Of a DNA stretch of 64,000 nucleotides, positions 48,168 to 59,210 are shown one piece after another. How positions within the stretch are numbered: position 1 is the stretch's first letter; each line of letters begins with the position of its first letter. Position numbers and translations under genes: made by a program. The notes under the pieces were generated by a model, which was given only the letters and a program-made list of their open reading frames with translations, had not been told where the DNA came from and made no database searches. The stretch lies in NCBI RefSeq assembly GCF_050908995.1, contig NC_135119.1:15500001-15564000 (forward strand), written 5' to 3'. This stretch comes from Andrena cerasifolii. Taxonomy: Eukaryota; Arthropoda; Insecta; Hymenoptera; Andrenidae.

Positions 48168-49241
48168 ATGGTAAGAATTACAATTCTGTAATGTTTTCAT
48201 TGAGTTGTACGTAATTCAATATACAGAATAACAGCTTGCCTCGTAATATTTTCTTCCGTACTTTTCAAGATAACCTTCAAATCAATAACTGAAAAGACAC
48301 ATTTCTTGCAAAAAAAAAGCATCTCTTGCTTCGGAAGTACATTCGCTGCATTTAATGAACTATAATTTTAAATATTTATGGTGCGTTGCTTTTTTGTTTT
48401 GCATAGTAATTCAATGATTCTGTTCTTTACCTTCGTTGCGTAGCCGGTATCAAATGTTTCCTTTTGAACGAGAAAAAGAATAAATGACTATCAAATAACT
48501 ATTGATGAAACAAAAGAATTTTGTTATTTACCTAGGCGAGTTAACGTTACAAACTTCGTTACAAAGCTATTGATGAATAATCGCTACGACTTCGTAAAAT
48601 TGCATTCTGATTATTGGTTAATTATATACATACTCGTAACTTTTGCTCAAATTCAAGTATTCACAGAATTTTAAGCATTACGAATAGCTGCCCAGAATTG
48701 CACCATGCAAGACCTTAAAGTAGTCAATTTCCATATATTTATATATAGTAGTCAATTTATATTTATATATATATTTGCCATGTTGTATCAATAATCTATG
48801 GAAGTTTTTCTATATATTCTCTGTTTTAATATTTTTAGGCTGCAGCTAACGCCATCAAAAGACTTGTGCCCCTTTTCGACAGAGTTCTCATACAAAGGGC
48901 CGAAGCTGTGACAAAAACGAAAGGAGGCATTGTTCTACCAGAAAAAGCTCAAGCAAAAGTTCTGCAGGGAACGGTTGTGGCAATAGGACCTGGACAGAGA
49001 AACGATGTACATAGAAACTATTTTACGCTTATGAAACCAGTAAGGTTATCGATAACATGACAACGATAATAATTATGGGTTTTTTGTTGTCTTTTAGAAA
49101 GGACAGCACATTCCATTGAGTGTCAAAGTTGGCGATGTCGTTTTATTGCCAGAATACGGTGGAACGAAAGTAGAGCTCGAAGATAATAAGGAGTTGCATT
49201 TATTCCGCGAGGCTGACATATTAGCAAAGCTGGATGTTTAA
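48168..49241 (+). CDS. Mitochondrial co-chaperonin Hsp10 (HSPE1)
   Basis: Exons are 48168-48170 (only the ATG), 48839-49006 and 49098-49241; the product is 104 aa (human 102). It reads M|AAANAIKRLVPLFDRVLIQ, then the mobile loop TKGGIVLPEKAQAKVLQGTV, GPGQRND|KGQHIPLSVKVGD and VLLPEYGGTKVELEDNKELH. Hsp10 caps Hsp60 in the matrix. The first donor (GAT|gtacat at 49007) is chosen because the joined protein matches family length. A second in-frame donor at 49040 would add 11 residues (VHRNYFTLMKP). Polyadenylation signal AATAAA near 49438. Confidence 0.95.
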
Positions 49242-49706
49242 GATTTCATTGAACTTTAAGTTTGTCATTTTTCAAACGCTGCAAACTGTTTTCCAAAAGA
49301 TTAAGGAGCAATGAAACAATGATGTATATGTTAACTTTATGTATAGTTCAGTGTTTCTTGTTAAATCACAAAATTACTGAATTCCTTTGCGAGTCTGATG
49401 TTAATATAAGTGTCATGATTTCATATATATAAAACGAAATAAAACATTTATTCATTACGTTTGTACAATTATCGCGTTCTGAATCATTTCTCGTTGTATT
49501 TCTTTTGTAACCTGGATTATCCGTATCACACCGACAAAAGAGCAGAACAAGGTGTATTAACGTTGTCGAAATGTGTGATAAAATTGTTTAATGTACTACA
49601 TTCTTATCTTGCATACAAAATCAGCCATGTATCATAATAGAAAATATACTAATTTTACAATTTTGAATGTGAAATGTAATTCTAATACAACTTTAGCTAT
49701 TGCTCC
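49242..49706. other. Convergent spacer Hsp10/SAS10
   Basis: AT-rich 3' sequence of Hsp10 and SAS10. No further feature is visible. Confidence 0.6.
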
Positions 49707-52700
49707 CTATTTTATCTTTATACTTTTCTTCACGGTAGATTTAATTCCAGATATTTCTCCAGCGTAACGAGTGACTTCTTTTCTTACTTCTCTTACCTAG
49801 AAAATGAAAAATGATTACTTTCAAGGTGAAGAAACTTCGAACGAAGGTATTTTTATCATCTAAAGCAGCGAAGGCCAGTTTGAGCCATTTGGAAGCCCGT
49901 GCTCTACGATGTCTACCAGAGCCGCGCGGAAGGGGAGCTCGGAAGCCAATGATAACGTGGGCGGGCCACGAATAGGGAAAACTGTGGTAGTGTACGGTGC
50001 AGCTTCATACCAGTACGATAGGCTTGAATGACTGGGATTCTTGAGGGCCCCAGTAATCGCTGCCACTGAAGCTCCTAAAGGTCTGCGCACACATATCCGT
50101 TCCGCGTCAGTTCCGTATCCGTCGTGCCAGTGGTAAGAAGAAGAGGGGTGTAGAGGGTCTCTTCTTACCACTGGAACGACGGATACGGAACGGATATGTG
50201 TGCGCAGACCTTTAGAGGGCCCAGTTATTTCAGCCTAGGGGTACGAGCCTGCACCGCACGCTACTACTTACACTCTTACAGTTTTCCCTATCCGTGGCGC
50301 GACACTAGTTATCATAGGCTTTCGATCTCCCCCTCCGCGTGGCTATGGTAAATCATGAAGCCCGGGCTCCCAAATGGCTCGAACTGGTCTTCGCTGATTT
50401 AAAGTATACGGATACATACAGCTCCCTTTCTTCGAATTTTGGCTTTGCGATATTTATTCCTGTGTTTTACTCTAGGATTGCGTTGCTCCTTTTTACGATG
50501 TGGTGTTAAACCCTTATTCTTTGCTATTTGATATGTAATCGCCCTCTTTCCCTTGTTTTCAATTACAGCTTCTGCTATACCAGCGTCTTCTATTTCCTCT
50601 TCTTTCTCCATAGACATATCATTCTCCAAGTCCTTCTCTTCGTCCGTCAATTCTATGTTTTCTGATTCAGATTCGGATTCAAGCAACACCTGCGTGTCCA
50701 CAACTTTTTCTTTCGTAGATTTTCTTAAATGTTTCAGTTTCTCCTTGAACCGACTGGTCGCCTTCCTTTTATCCGTGGTTACTTCAGTACCGTCTGCTAC
50801 GTTATACAACGGCTTGCCCAGCTCTTTAGCTTTTAGTAGTTCTTGAATTTCTTGTATCAAACTGCCCTGCCCTGATTCCAGTTGATTCAGTAATTGACGG
50901 TATTGTGCCAAACGCTTTACGACTGGATGCGAATTTACAGGCAATCTTTTGGCTTTCAGCATCAAATAAAAGCAAATATTGATACAATAGTTCAATGAAA
51001 GATGGTATTTTGTCTTTACAAAGGAAACACCAGGACTGTTAGAGGATGTGTTGTTTTTAACTAACTTCAAGAATGGTGCCAGTATATCTCTTGCCTCCGT
51101 CATGCGATCTAAATCATACGTAATACGCGTTAAAAAATATGTAAATTGTAAAGTAAATTTAACACTTATAATTATAACTTTATTCAGCAAGCAAGATTTG
51201 ATAATCTTAAAGTATTAACCCATCGTTGACACACCTCCTTTTTCAATCAACTTTGACATACCTGGGTGGCTCACACCCAGAGCAATTTTGTAACAACTGC
51301 TTATCATCTAAAGAATCCAATCGTCATAAAAAAAATCATGGATCAGTTTTAAGGTCTCTGGAATATATTTCAATAGTTTTTTTTTTTTAAGTTTAATCAC
51401 AGTTTTTCAAAAAACGAAGAAAATCTTTAAATAGTTGTAACTTTTACAAATTTCAATATTAGAAGCTAAAAATCTACAGAGCTATTGCTCGGATATAATA
51501 TTTTGAGAGATAAAATAGTTTGTAAGTCAGCTTTGGAGAAAAGGTATTCATTTTGCATATAGAAGGTACAGAGCGTCAAAATCAGCTTATGGGTGGCTCA
51601 CACTAGGGCTGAGACTATTTGTCGAATTTTTCGGTATTCGAATATTCGAATACTTCAGTTGCTCAATTATTTGTCGAATATAATTCGAATAGTATGGTGT
51701 GAATTATAAATCAAGTTCTTTAGGTTCATTTGTCAGGGTGAAATCTTGTAAGCTAATTTGACCCACTTCACACCATACTATTCGAATACTCAAATATTCG
51801 AAGTTTACTCGTAGCATTTGAATACTTGTAAAATATTCGAATATTAAATTATTTGAATAGTCCCAGCGCTAGCTCACACCCAGAGCGTCAACGAAGGGTT
51901 AATATTGTATACATATACCAAGTACCTTTAAAGTCATTTACAAGAGCCATAAATTCAGGACTTTCTTTAAGAACCATTACTTGTTTTTGCCTTTTGCTCA
52001 GCTTGCTCAGATCCGTTTTTACCAACTGCTCGGCACCCTTGGAAACTTCTCGAGCGTCGCCTTTCGTTTGTTGTATAAATTCTAATCCAAAATCAGCATC
52101 GTCTAGTTGTTCCGCTAGCCGTTTTTGGATATTCCTAGCCTCTTCCTCTTCTATTTCAGCCTCGGCTATATCTTTCTGACTAGCAGTAGCATAATCAGGA
52201 TCTACATAATCCGTAGAATAATAAATTCTCTTCTTTTTGCCCCAAGCTTTCTCATTTGGTAAGTCAAATTCTTCTTTTAGTCCTTCGATGTCAGACTCCA
52301 TGGAATCTGCCTGCTCGTCTTCCTCCATATCATCTCGATCCTCGTCATTCTTGTCACGTAACCCATAAACCTCATAATCGCTATCATAACTTTCAGAAGA
52401 CTGTCTAGTTCGTACTTTTTGAAGTAATTTACGCTCACTTTCTGAATATTCTTCTTCCGAATCTGTGACCTCATTCATATCTATATCCTCTAAATCCTCC
52501 GCTTCTTTGTTCACATCGGGTCTTTTTATTCTATCAAAAACATGTTTACAAAAATAAGAACAGTACAGATATAATAACGAGACATTGAATATATTTTATT
52601 CGGAATCAAAATTAGAAAATTAATAACTCCATTAATTAGAGTGATACCCCTTAAACTGTTTTGACACTTCTTGCTTTCAAATTTCAAAATAAATTTGAAT

Positions 52701-52760
52701 TTCATTACTTTCTATACCGCAATACTATTAAGAAATGCTTTACCTTTTCCTGTTCTTCAT
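49707..52760 (-). CDS. SAS10/UTP3, small-subunit processome protein
   Basis: Exons in transcript order are 52744-52760, 51926-52530, 50420-51108 and 49707-49796; frames join to 466 aa (human UTP3 479). The N-terminus MKNRKR|IKRPD leads into an acidic region, then AWGKKKRIYYSTDYVDPDY (cf. human WGQRKKLYYDTDYG). Next come the Sas10/Utp3/C1D domain (DILAPFLKLV...TKYHLSLNYCINICFYLML) and the basic C-terminal domain NKGLTPHRKKEQRNPRVKHR + YRKAKIRRKGA|VREVRKEV..YAGEISGIKSTVKKS. It works in the U3 snoRNP/processome on 18S rRNA maturation in the nucleolus. Intron 2 and intron 3 are filled by transposons, yet all splice sites survive. It is divergent from MRPL20. Confidence 0.94.
49866..50396. mobile_element. 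hAT-type foldback MITE in the last SAS10 intron
   Basis: The termini are CAGCGAAGGCCAGTTTGAGC and its near reverse complement, ...CTTCGCTG. The 8-bp target duplications are atctaaag (49858-49865) and atttaaag (50397-50404). Much of the 531 bp is palindromic; the centre (about 50080-50212) is a long hairpin with ggtctgcgcacacatatccg mirrored. The element begins about 16 nt inside the intron, counted from the SAS10 donor at 50419. Confidence 0.85.
51215..51902. mobile_element. TTAA-flanked MITE in SAS10 intron 2
   Basis: TTAA lies at 51215-51218 and 51899-51902, with mirrored termini CCCATCGTTGAC and GTCAACGAAGGG (one mismatch). Sub-terminal gggtg(g/t)gctcacac motifs are also present near both ends. 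It occupies most of the intron and is itself interrupted by a hAT MITE (51604-51871). Confidence 0.75.
51604..51871. mobile_element. Nested hAT MITE
   Basis: The ends are TAGGGCTGAGACTATT and the mirrored AATAGTCCCAGCGCTA. A perfect 8-bp duplication GCTCACAC lies at 51596-51603 and 51872-51879. The interior is rich in ttcgaatattcgaata palindromes. It lies inside the TTAA element and is therefore younger. Confidence 0.82.
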
Positions 52761-53306
52761 ATTGAATGTTTATTTGAAAGCTATGTGGAAATTATAATAA
52801 AATACGTTCAACCACTTTATAATATTTGACACGTGATCACACGTACAAATCTACCTAACCTCACAAACGTACTCCACTAATGTCTGGAGGAATTCATTTT
52901 CCACCTAAATCAAGTGTATACAAATGGTTAGAATTATCTACATACAAATCACCTAAAATATAACATGTAAGTTTTTAAAAGTAATCCTATTGACTATATA
53001 TATATATATACTTTCTATTAGCGAATTAGGTATCTCGCACTGACTCTGAGCTGGTGCCAGGAAATAACTTGAATTGGTTGATTCTTATAGAGCTATCTTC
53101 GTCTCTATCAGAAGCAACCAATCCAACTCATTTTCTGGCTCGTGCACAGAGTCAGTGCGTGATACCGAATTCGATATATCTCTTTTCCTGGTGTATTTGT
53201 AACCTCAAATAACCTCAAATCAATTATTATTCTTCGCCTAGTTAAAAATTACTGAAGTAGAAAGAAAGAATTTTGTTAATTGACATTTTTACAGTTACTC
53301 AGAAAC
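52761..53306. promoter_or_regulatory. SAS10/MRPL20 divergent promoter region
   Basis: A 546-bp spacer between opposing start codons. It contains a (TA)n tract near 53000 and a 150-bp palindrome (53021-53173, listed separately). A short frame MSGGIHFPPKSSVYKW at about 52879 has no support as a gene. Confidence 0.6.
53021..53173. repeat. Near-perfect 150-bp palindrome
   Basis: The left arm (gcgaattaggtatctcgcac, actgactctg, aattggttg) is mirrored by the right arm (caaccaatcc, cagagtcagt, gcgtgataccgaattcg), with a very short loop near 53095. It could be a foldback MITE or a cruciform-forming promoter element. It lies about 134 bp upstream of the MRPL20 ATG. Confidence 0.75.
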
Positions 53307-53899
53307 ATGGTATTTTTAAGTTTGCAATTATTTGTGAGAACTCGAGGTCCCGACGAATTTTGGCGAAAGCGACAAATATTTAAATTAGCTGCGGTTAGTA
53401 AATGCATCCTGCATAATTTCCAAAATCATGAATTAAAGTAATTTGTATTTTCAATAAAACTGCTTTCAGCATTTTTATGGAAGGAGAAGGAATTGTTACA
53501 GTATAGCTATTAGAAGTGTGCATAGATCATTGTTAAACGCTACAAAAGGGAGGCAACTTAAAAAAGAAGATATGAAAGAGGTAAGAAATAACTTTTCCTT
53601 TACTTTTGTAGCGTTACAATTATCTAATAAATTGCATTGTATCCTAGCTTTGGGAAACTAGGTTAAACGCTGCCACAAGTGAACATGGTATTACTCTGAA
53701 GACATTGTTTGAAGGATTAAGTAGATGTAATATTTTCCTTAACCGTAAATCCCTAGCTAATTTAGCTGTGTGGGAACCACGAACATTTAAGTGTTTGTCT
53801 GATATCGCCTGTGCGAAAGCAAAATTGGGAGGAATCAAAGAAGTTGCTGATAATCCCATGCCTGAGAGTGTCATGGTTCACGATTTAGCTGATAAATAA
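53307..53899 (+). CDS. Mitochondrial ribosomal protein bL20m (MRPL20)
   Basis: Three phase-0 exons, 53307-53393, 53470-53580 and 53648-53899, give 149 aa, the same length as human MRPL20. MVFLSLQLFVRTRGPDEFW parallels human MVFLTAQLWLRNR. Then HFYGRRRNCYSIAIRSVHRS (family HFRGRKNRCYRLAVRTV), TKGRQLKKEDMKELWETRLN, SEHGITLKTLFEGL, LNRKSLANLAVWEPRTFKCL. bL20m binds 23S-like rRNA early in mitochondrial large-subunit assembly. AATAAA follows at about 53921. It is convergent with TPI. Confidence 0.95.
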
Positions 53900-54150
53900 A
53901 ATGAAAGGATTATTGCCAAATAAATATCGACATTTAGATTTTAGTGCGTTATTTATTGTGTTAATAATGATCCATTCCTAATTACCATAGGATAACTTGT
54001 CATTGCAGTAACATGATCTCGATATTTTTCTATACAACAAACACGAAGAAATATATAAGTTAAATCTTTATATTGCTTAAAATATACATGTCTATCGCAT
54101 GTATGAATTAATAAGCAAATAAACTTTGCGCCATTCCAGAATATTTCATT

Positions 54151-55142
54151 TCACTGTTTGGCATTAACAATTTGTACAAAATCAGGTTTTAAAGATGCTC
54201 CTCCAACTAAGAATCCATCGATGTCTTTTTCTTTCGCTAAGTCTTTTGCATTTCCTGCTGTCACTGATCCTCCATAAATAATTCTAAGAGTTTCCGCGAC
54301 AGCTGGAGTGACATTCTTACTGAACCATTCTCTTAGCTTATCATGGACTTCTTGAGCCTGCTGAGGTGTGGCTGTCTTGCCCGTTCCAATCGCCCATACC
54401 GGTTCATAAGCAAGGACTACGTTGTCCCAAGATTTTATTTTACACGCAATAGCTTTGGTCTGCCTGAACACCACTTCCTCCGTTTTTCCAGCTTCGCGCT
54501 CTTCCAATTTCTCCCCGATACACGCGATTACCTTTATTTCAAATGGAGATATTCATCAATTTGCAACGAAATAAACATGCAAAACATATGTTATTCTCCA
54601 TGTAAAAGTTATGGCTACCTTTACTCCAGCGTCCAAAGCATGAGCTACCTTGTCCGCGACTAATTCATCGGTTTCACCAAACACATTCCTACGTTCGGAA
54701 TGACCAAGAATCACCCATGGAACTCCGTTGTCCACGAGCATAGCAGGGCTAATTTCTCCAGTAAAGGCTCCGCTTGGAACCTTGTACGTGTTTTGCGCGC
54801 TGATGTCAACATTAGCGGGTAATATGCTTTTGGCGTATGTCAAATATATCGATGGTACCCCAACAACAACCTCTGATATAGTTATGGTATTAAAAGTATT
54901 ATAAAAATATAAATTGATTAATATCTTATATGATATTGTATCGAAAGTCGAACTGTTACGTAACATATCTATCGATGTCACTTAAAAATCGGAAATCACA
55001 AATTCTAAAATGTAATACATAAGAGAAACGTACCCACATTTGGATCGAGCGGACCGGTTTTTAAAAAAGCAACGATCTTGTCTATTTCACTTTTATTACC
55101 GTTCATCTTCCAATTGCCACCGACAAAAAATTTCCGACCCAT
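54151..55142 (-). CDS. Triosephosphate isomerase (Tpi)
   Basis: Exons in transcript order are 55034-55142, 54619-54872 and 54151-54531; the product is 247 aa, the normal length. MGRKFFVGGNWKMNGNK carries the catalytic Lys (NWKMN). VILGHSERR carries the electrophilic His. AYEPVWAIGTGKTA holds the base Glu and the phosphate-closing loop 6. RIIYGGSV and GFLVGGASL bind the phosphate. TPI interconverts dihydroxyacetone phosphate and glyceraldehyde 3-phosphate in the cytosol for glycolysis. The start follows directly from the conserved N-terminus. The in-frame reading through the first intron (YDIVSKVELLRNM...) is rejected as intron. Confidence 0.97.
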
Positions 55143-56985
55143 GGTTTTACAATGTATTCCCTGGCGTGGAGTGTAGATAGAAATGAAATTCCACTTTGCG
55201 AGGCTGGAAGAATTTTCGAAAATACTTTGCGTCTGACCTTCAACAGAACGGAAGGTGAATCTGTCACGTTCTTCTCAACCTTATTTCACGTTACCCCCAC
55301 TATGCTCGCAAGCTATTGCTTGCTTCCCAACTGGCTCTCGCGGTTCAATGGTTCAAGCGGATAATTCAAAAGGAATTGTTTTATTCGGTAACATAAATCA
55401 GTCTTTTCTCTATTGTTATTTTCTTTGGAGTTATTTCATTTTCACACGCATGTACAGATTTCATTCAAATATATTTCAAATTTAAAAGAAACTTAGCTCG
55501 GATTTAAAATGGGTATTCTCAGAATTGAGCTTAACCTTTCAGCGTGGAGGCTTTCTGCCCAGAACAGTACCTAGCTGTGGGATGATGAATTGCATTGGTC
55601 GAAACCTTAACCCTTGCTGTTAAGGGGGTAGGTTACCCTCGATAGCCCTAAAAAAGGCCTTTTTCCAAACGCAAATTGTAAAGTGATAAATAACAGTAGA
55701 GAGAACGTTTTTTTTTTTCTAGTTTTAATCATTATGCTATGAGCTTTACTTCAAAGAAAGAAAAGTCTAAATAGCTCTATGTACATAAAAGTTGTGAGTA
55801 AGAACGTAAAGGCGTGTACGCGGTGCACCGTTTGATGGTGAACGTAAAATCTCGAAAACCGCTCCAACGATTTGGATGAAAATTTAATGAGAGATGCAGA
55901 AAACCATCCCCTACGATGTGTCGGGAACAGATTTTTCAGATAAATTCTTTAAAAAAAGATAAAAAATATTTTTCATACATAAAATCGATAAAATCGTATT
56001 TTTCCGCTCTGCTCGTCGGAGTGCGGGTGTTTCAAATAAAGCAAGGTACAAAGAAATTTCCAAGTTAAGCTTTTAAGTTTATTCGAACTGTTCAAGAAGC
56101 TGGTTAGCGACAGAATGAATGTATCAACAAAGAAACAGCTCCGAGCTCGTCGACGACAAGATCCTCCTGGTCCTCCCTCAGATCCTTGTCCAATCAGGAT
56201 GGAGTGGAGGCTGCATTTTATCCAAGCGGTAGGTTGTCTTTTGGAAGTTCCTACGCCCCCGCGAATTGGCGTCCATCTTTCACCCGCATCGCGTATCCTT
56301 GACAATATTTGCAAGACATATGCAAATGCCTGCTTTCAAATCACGCTCCTACGTAATCTACATATCGATTACATACAATTTCCCAGCCACGTTCAAGCGA
56401 TAGCGTAACAATAATAATCCATAATAATCATAATATTATTGATATGCACAGGTAAGACTGGGTAAGACCGAATACTACATATGACTATTCATATAAATAG
56501 TTTACAAACAGTTTGTAATAATGTTACTCAAGATATATTTTTGAAACTGTTAGTGTCAGAGGTTAGGAAATGATGTACTATTAACATCTTATAATTCTAC
56601 ATTATTGATGAGCGAAACGCATTGTATATATAATATACTTACAATTGTCGAACTCATTATGTATGGCGTTCTTGTAAATTACATTAAAAAGGTAATTGCT
56701 ACAATAATAAACGATTGACACGTCGCTCTTTAAAGTACATCTCGACGGCAAAGTATAAATGTTTTGAAAGCGTATTGGATCCTATACTGTTATGAAGTTG
56801 GACGAGGAAACAATTGCAAAGGCTTGTTTACACGATGCGTTGTCAACTTTTTCGTAACAAGTAAATTAGTATCAATTAGTATTTTTTAATCTTTTTCTAT
56901 GTGCGGTACTTTAAAACGTTTGCACGCTTAATATCCATTCCTGTGTCATAAAGGTATATAACATTGTGATGCAGTGATTTGAAAT
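55143..56985. other. Intergenic region between Tpi and the 401-aa gene
   Basis: The Tpi promoter lies at the left. A repeat-like block at about 55620-56100 includes a TTAAGGGGGTAGG end and a 'tctcgaaaaccgctccaacgatttggatgaaaattt' type sequence often seen in insect repetitive DNA. The remainder is AT-rich. Short open frames (55152, 55973, 56115) are not convincing genes. Confidence 0.5.
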
Positions 56986-58268
56986 ATGTTTGAAGGATCA
57001 ATGTTCGACGTGGATAAATTCCTACACACATTCATACAGAGTTTAGGCTTAAGGATAAAATCTCCCGCTTGTAAAAATTTTAGCAAGATCAATTTCATAA
57101 CGTACATAGACAAAGCCCATAGGATCGAACAGCAATTACTTTATACCTTAGACAAAGTCAGAGATATTAATATGCGGCAGAACTTGGATTTTTCCAACCA
57201 AGAGAACATACGATATTTTATAGAGAAACATGCTAGTTTCTTTGACAAATTTCATTCTCTGAGCAATACAAAGATATTGACCTCTCATTTAAGAAACATT
57301 AATACAAAGATTCTTCAGAAGGTTAGAGCGAGGAGGAAAAGTATCGAAAGTATAAAAAAGATGGAATCTAAAATACCGAGTAAGAACCTAACTCGCAAAA
57401 GGAATCCAAGAACAAATTTAGGGAACAAGTTGAACGAGTCAAAGAAAAGTTTATCGTCCACAACGTACAGAGAAAAGCACATTAGCTTAAATAGTTATAA
57501 AAAAAGTAAATGTAAAAAAGCTGCGCTCGAAGCTTGTAAATTATCTTGCCACGATGTATGTACACTTAAGAGTTGCAAAGACGCCGATGTCTTAAGTGTA
57601 AAGGATTGCAATGGGAAAGCTTCGGGCGAGCCTAATTTGCCGAGCCATATAACGAGCATTGTGGAGAAGGAGGTAGAAATATCTAAAAAGATCTTACAGT
57701 TGTGTACAGAGCGTATAAAATGTATAAAGAGGAACGTTGAGATTACTCTTCATATAGCAAAGGTTGTACAACAGCATTATGTTTATTTTGTCGAAATGTT
57801 CAAATACATTTTCATGTTTACTTAATACTTATTATGCAGAAAGAATGTTATAACAATGGTACGAAAGATCAAATAAACTACAACGAAATTCTTTGTCGCC
57901 ACGCAATCTTATGTCTGATTGAACCGAGCGAAAAGGCTTTTGTCTTATTCGAAGATAGTTTGTCAGTCGTTATTCAAAGATATGTATCGCAAGGATATAA
58001 ATATCATTTTGAATTCCAGAGGTATTTTATTAAAAGAGAAAATAATACATATATACATATATGTATAAGTGATGCAAGTCTCAATAGATTAAACATTCTT
58101 TTTAGAGATTCGCAGGACTGCTATACCGCTTTACTTATTTTGAGTCCATGGGCCAAAGTTTTTGTCAAACATATCGATACAACCATGATGCGTACAATCT
58201 GTGGTATATTGGGATGCGATGTACAAAAGATACTAGTTTTACATAGTCCGGAAGAAAATTTATCATAA
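56986..58268 (+). CDS. Unrecognised protein (401 aa)
   Basis: Two phase-0 exons, 56986-57762 and 57840-58268, are split by a 77-bp intron (AAG|gttgta...tatgcag|AAA). The N-terminal ~130 residues look helical (FDVDKFLHTFIQSLGLRI; YIDKAHRIEQQLLYTLDKV). A basic Ser/Lys-rich linker follows (residues ~115-185; RARRKSIESIKKMESK). Then comes a Cys-rich patch (KSKCKKAALEACKLSCHD, CTLKSC) and a C-terminal globular-looking part (RHAILCLIEPSEKAFVLFED; ALLILSPWAKVFVKHID; ICGILGCDVQKILVLHSPEE). There is no signal peptide or transmembrane segment. I recognise no family. The second exon, without low complexity, is the best search query. AATAAA follows at about 58300. Confidence 0.72.
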
Positions 58269-58521
58269 ATCATTTAATCGTAACTTAATGTAACTTTGTA
58301 ATAAAGACATTTCTTTCGGTGTAACTATATCGTAACAAATTGGGCGTAAATTTTTTTAAACTATAGTTTATTATACAGTACGAGTAACTGATGTAGAGTT
58401 GACCTTAATAAATGTTAATGATTATTTGTATTAATTAAACTGTTCTCATATATCGCGCTGACATCGATTACTAGCTTTATATAAAACACTTACAACTTCT
58501 AGTTATAGGTAAAATGGAAAA

Positions 58522-59210
58522 ATGGTGAGCGAGGAAGTGATCGAATTTAACAAGAAACCGCAACCAGTATTTAAGAATTCAATTTTCCACCAGAAATTTC
58601 GACCTACTAGTACGACTGGAAAGAAACGAACGTGGCGATCTCTGAAGCAAGTCTTGGCTCAGGAACGTACTCTACCGTGGCCTGGGGAAGTGGTGCATTG
58701 TAAGAATAATCTTTGTTACTAATAGATCTCAAATCATTCGAATAATTGGAAGTGTAATAAAAACTGCCTATCTTAAGAAACACCAACAATCAAGGGAGCG
58801 AACACTGTTAACTATTTTCCTATTAAAATATGAAATTATCGAGTATACGACGCATAACATTTCGGAATTCTATGTGGCGAATGTTAGTCCATGATGAATA
58901 TTATTGCCAATTTATAAAAATTTCAGACAGTTCGATTAATGCACCGCCAAGCTTTAAACCAGCAAAGAAATATTCGGATATCTCTGGGCTGCCTGTAAGT
59001 GATAATCTCCAGCATCATTGTACAAGCGGTTACATCATTAATATGTAAATAGATATATAAATTACATTTATTTTACAGGCACGATATACAGATCCACAGA
59101 CTAAATTATATTATGCAACTGCCGAAGAATTTGCAACAGTCCGAAGTCTACCAATGGACATAACTGCTGGATATCTAGCGTTACGCGGCGCTTCCAGTAT
59201 CGTCGGATAA
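58522..59210 (+). CDS. INO80 complex subunit C (INO80C/Ies6)
   Basis: Exons 58522-58699, 58927-58994 and 59079-59210 join to 125 aa. It contains HQKFRPTSTTGKKRTWRSLK and QVLAQERTLPWPGEV (human GKKNRTWKNLKQILASERALPW), then SINAPPSFKPAKKYSDISGL and the YL1-C domain YTDPQTKLYYATAEEFATVR, ending ITAGYLALRGASSIVG. Ies6 binds Arp5 and couples the INO80 remodeller to nucleosomes. It lacks the long disordered N-terminus of the human protein. An upstream ATG (58514) runs into a stop after four codons, so 58522 is the start. AATAAA follows at about 59256. The gene follows the 401-aa gene closely on the same strand (253 bp). Confidence 0.94.

Noticed and set aside
49860..50171. 103-codon minus-strand frame
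   Set aside because: Lies entirely in the palindromic hAT MITE.
55973..56408. Opposing ~100-codon frames at 55973 and 56115
   Set aside because: No family similarity, no splice context, located in repeat-like DNA.
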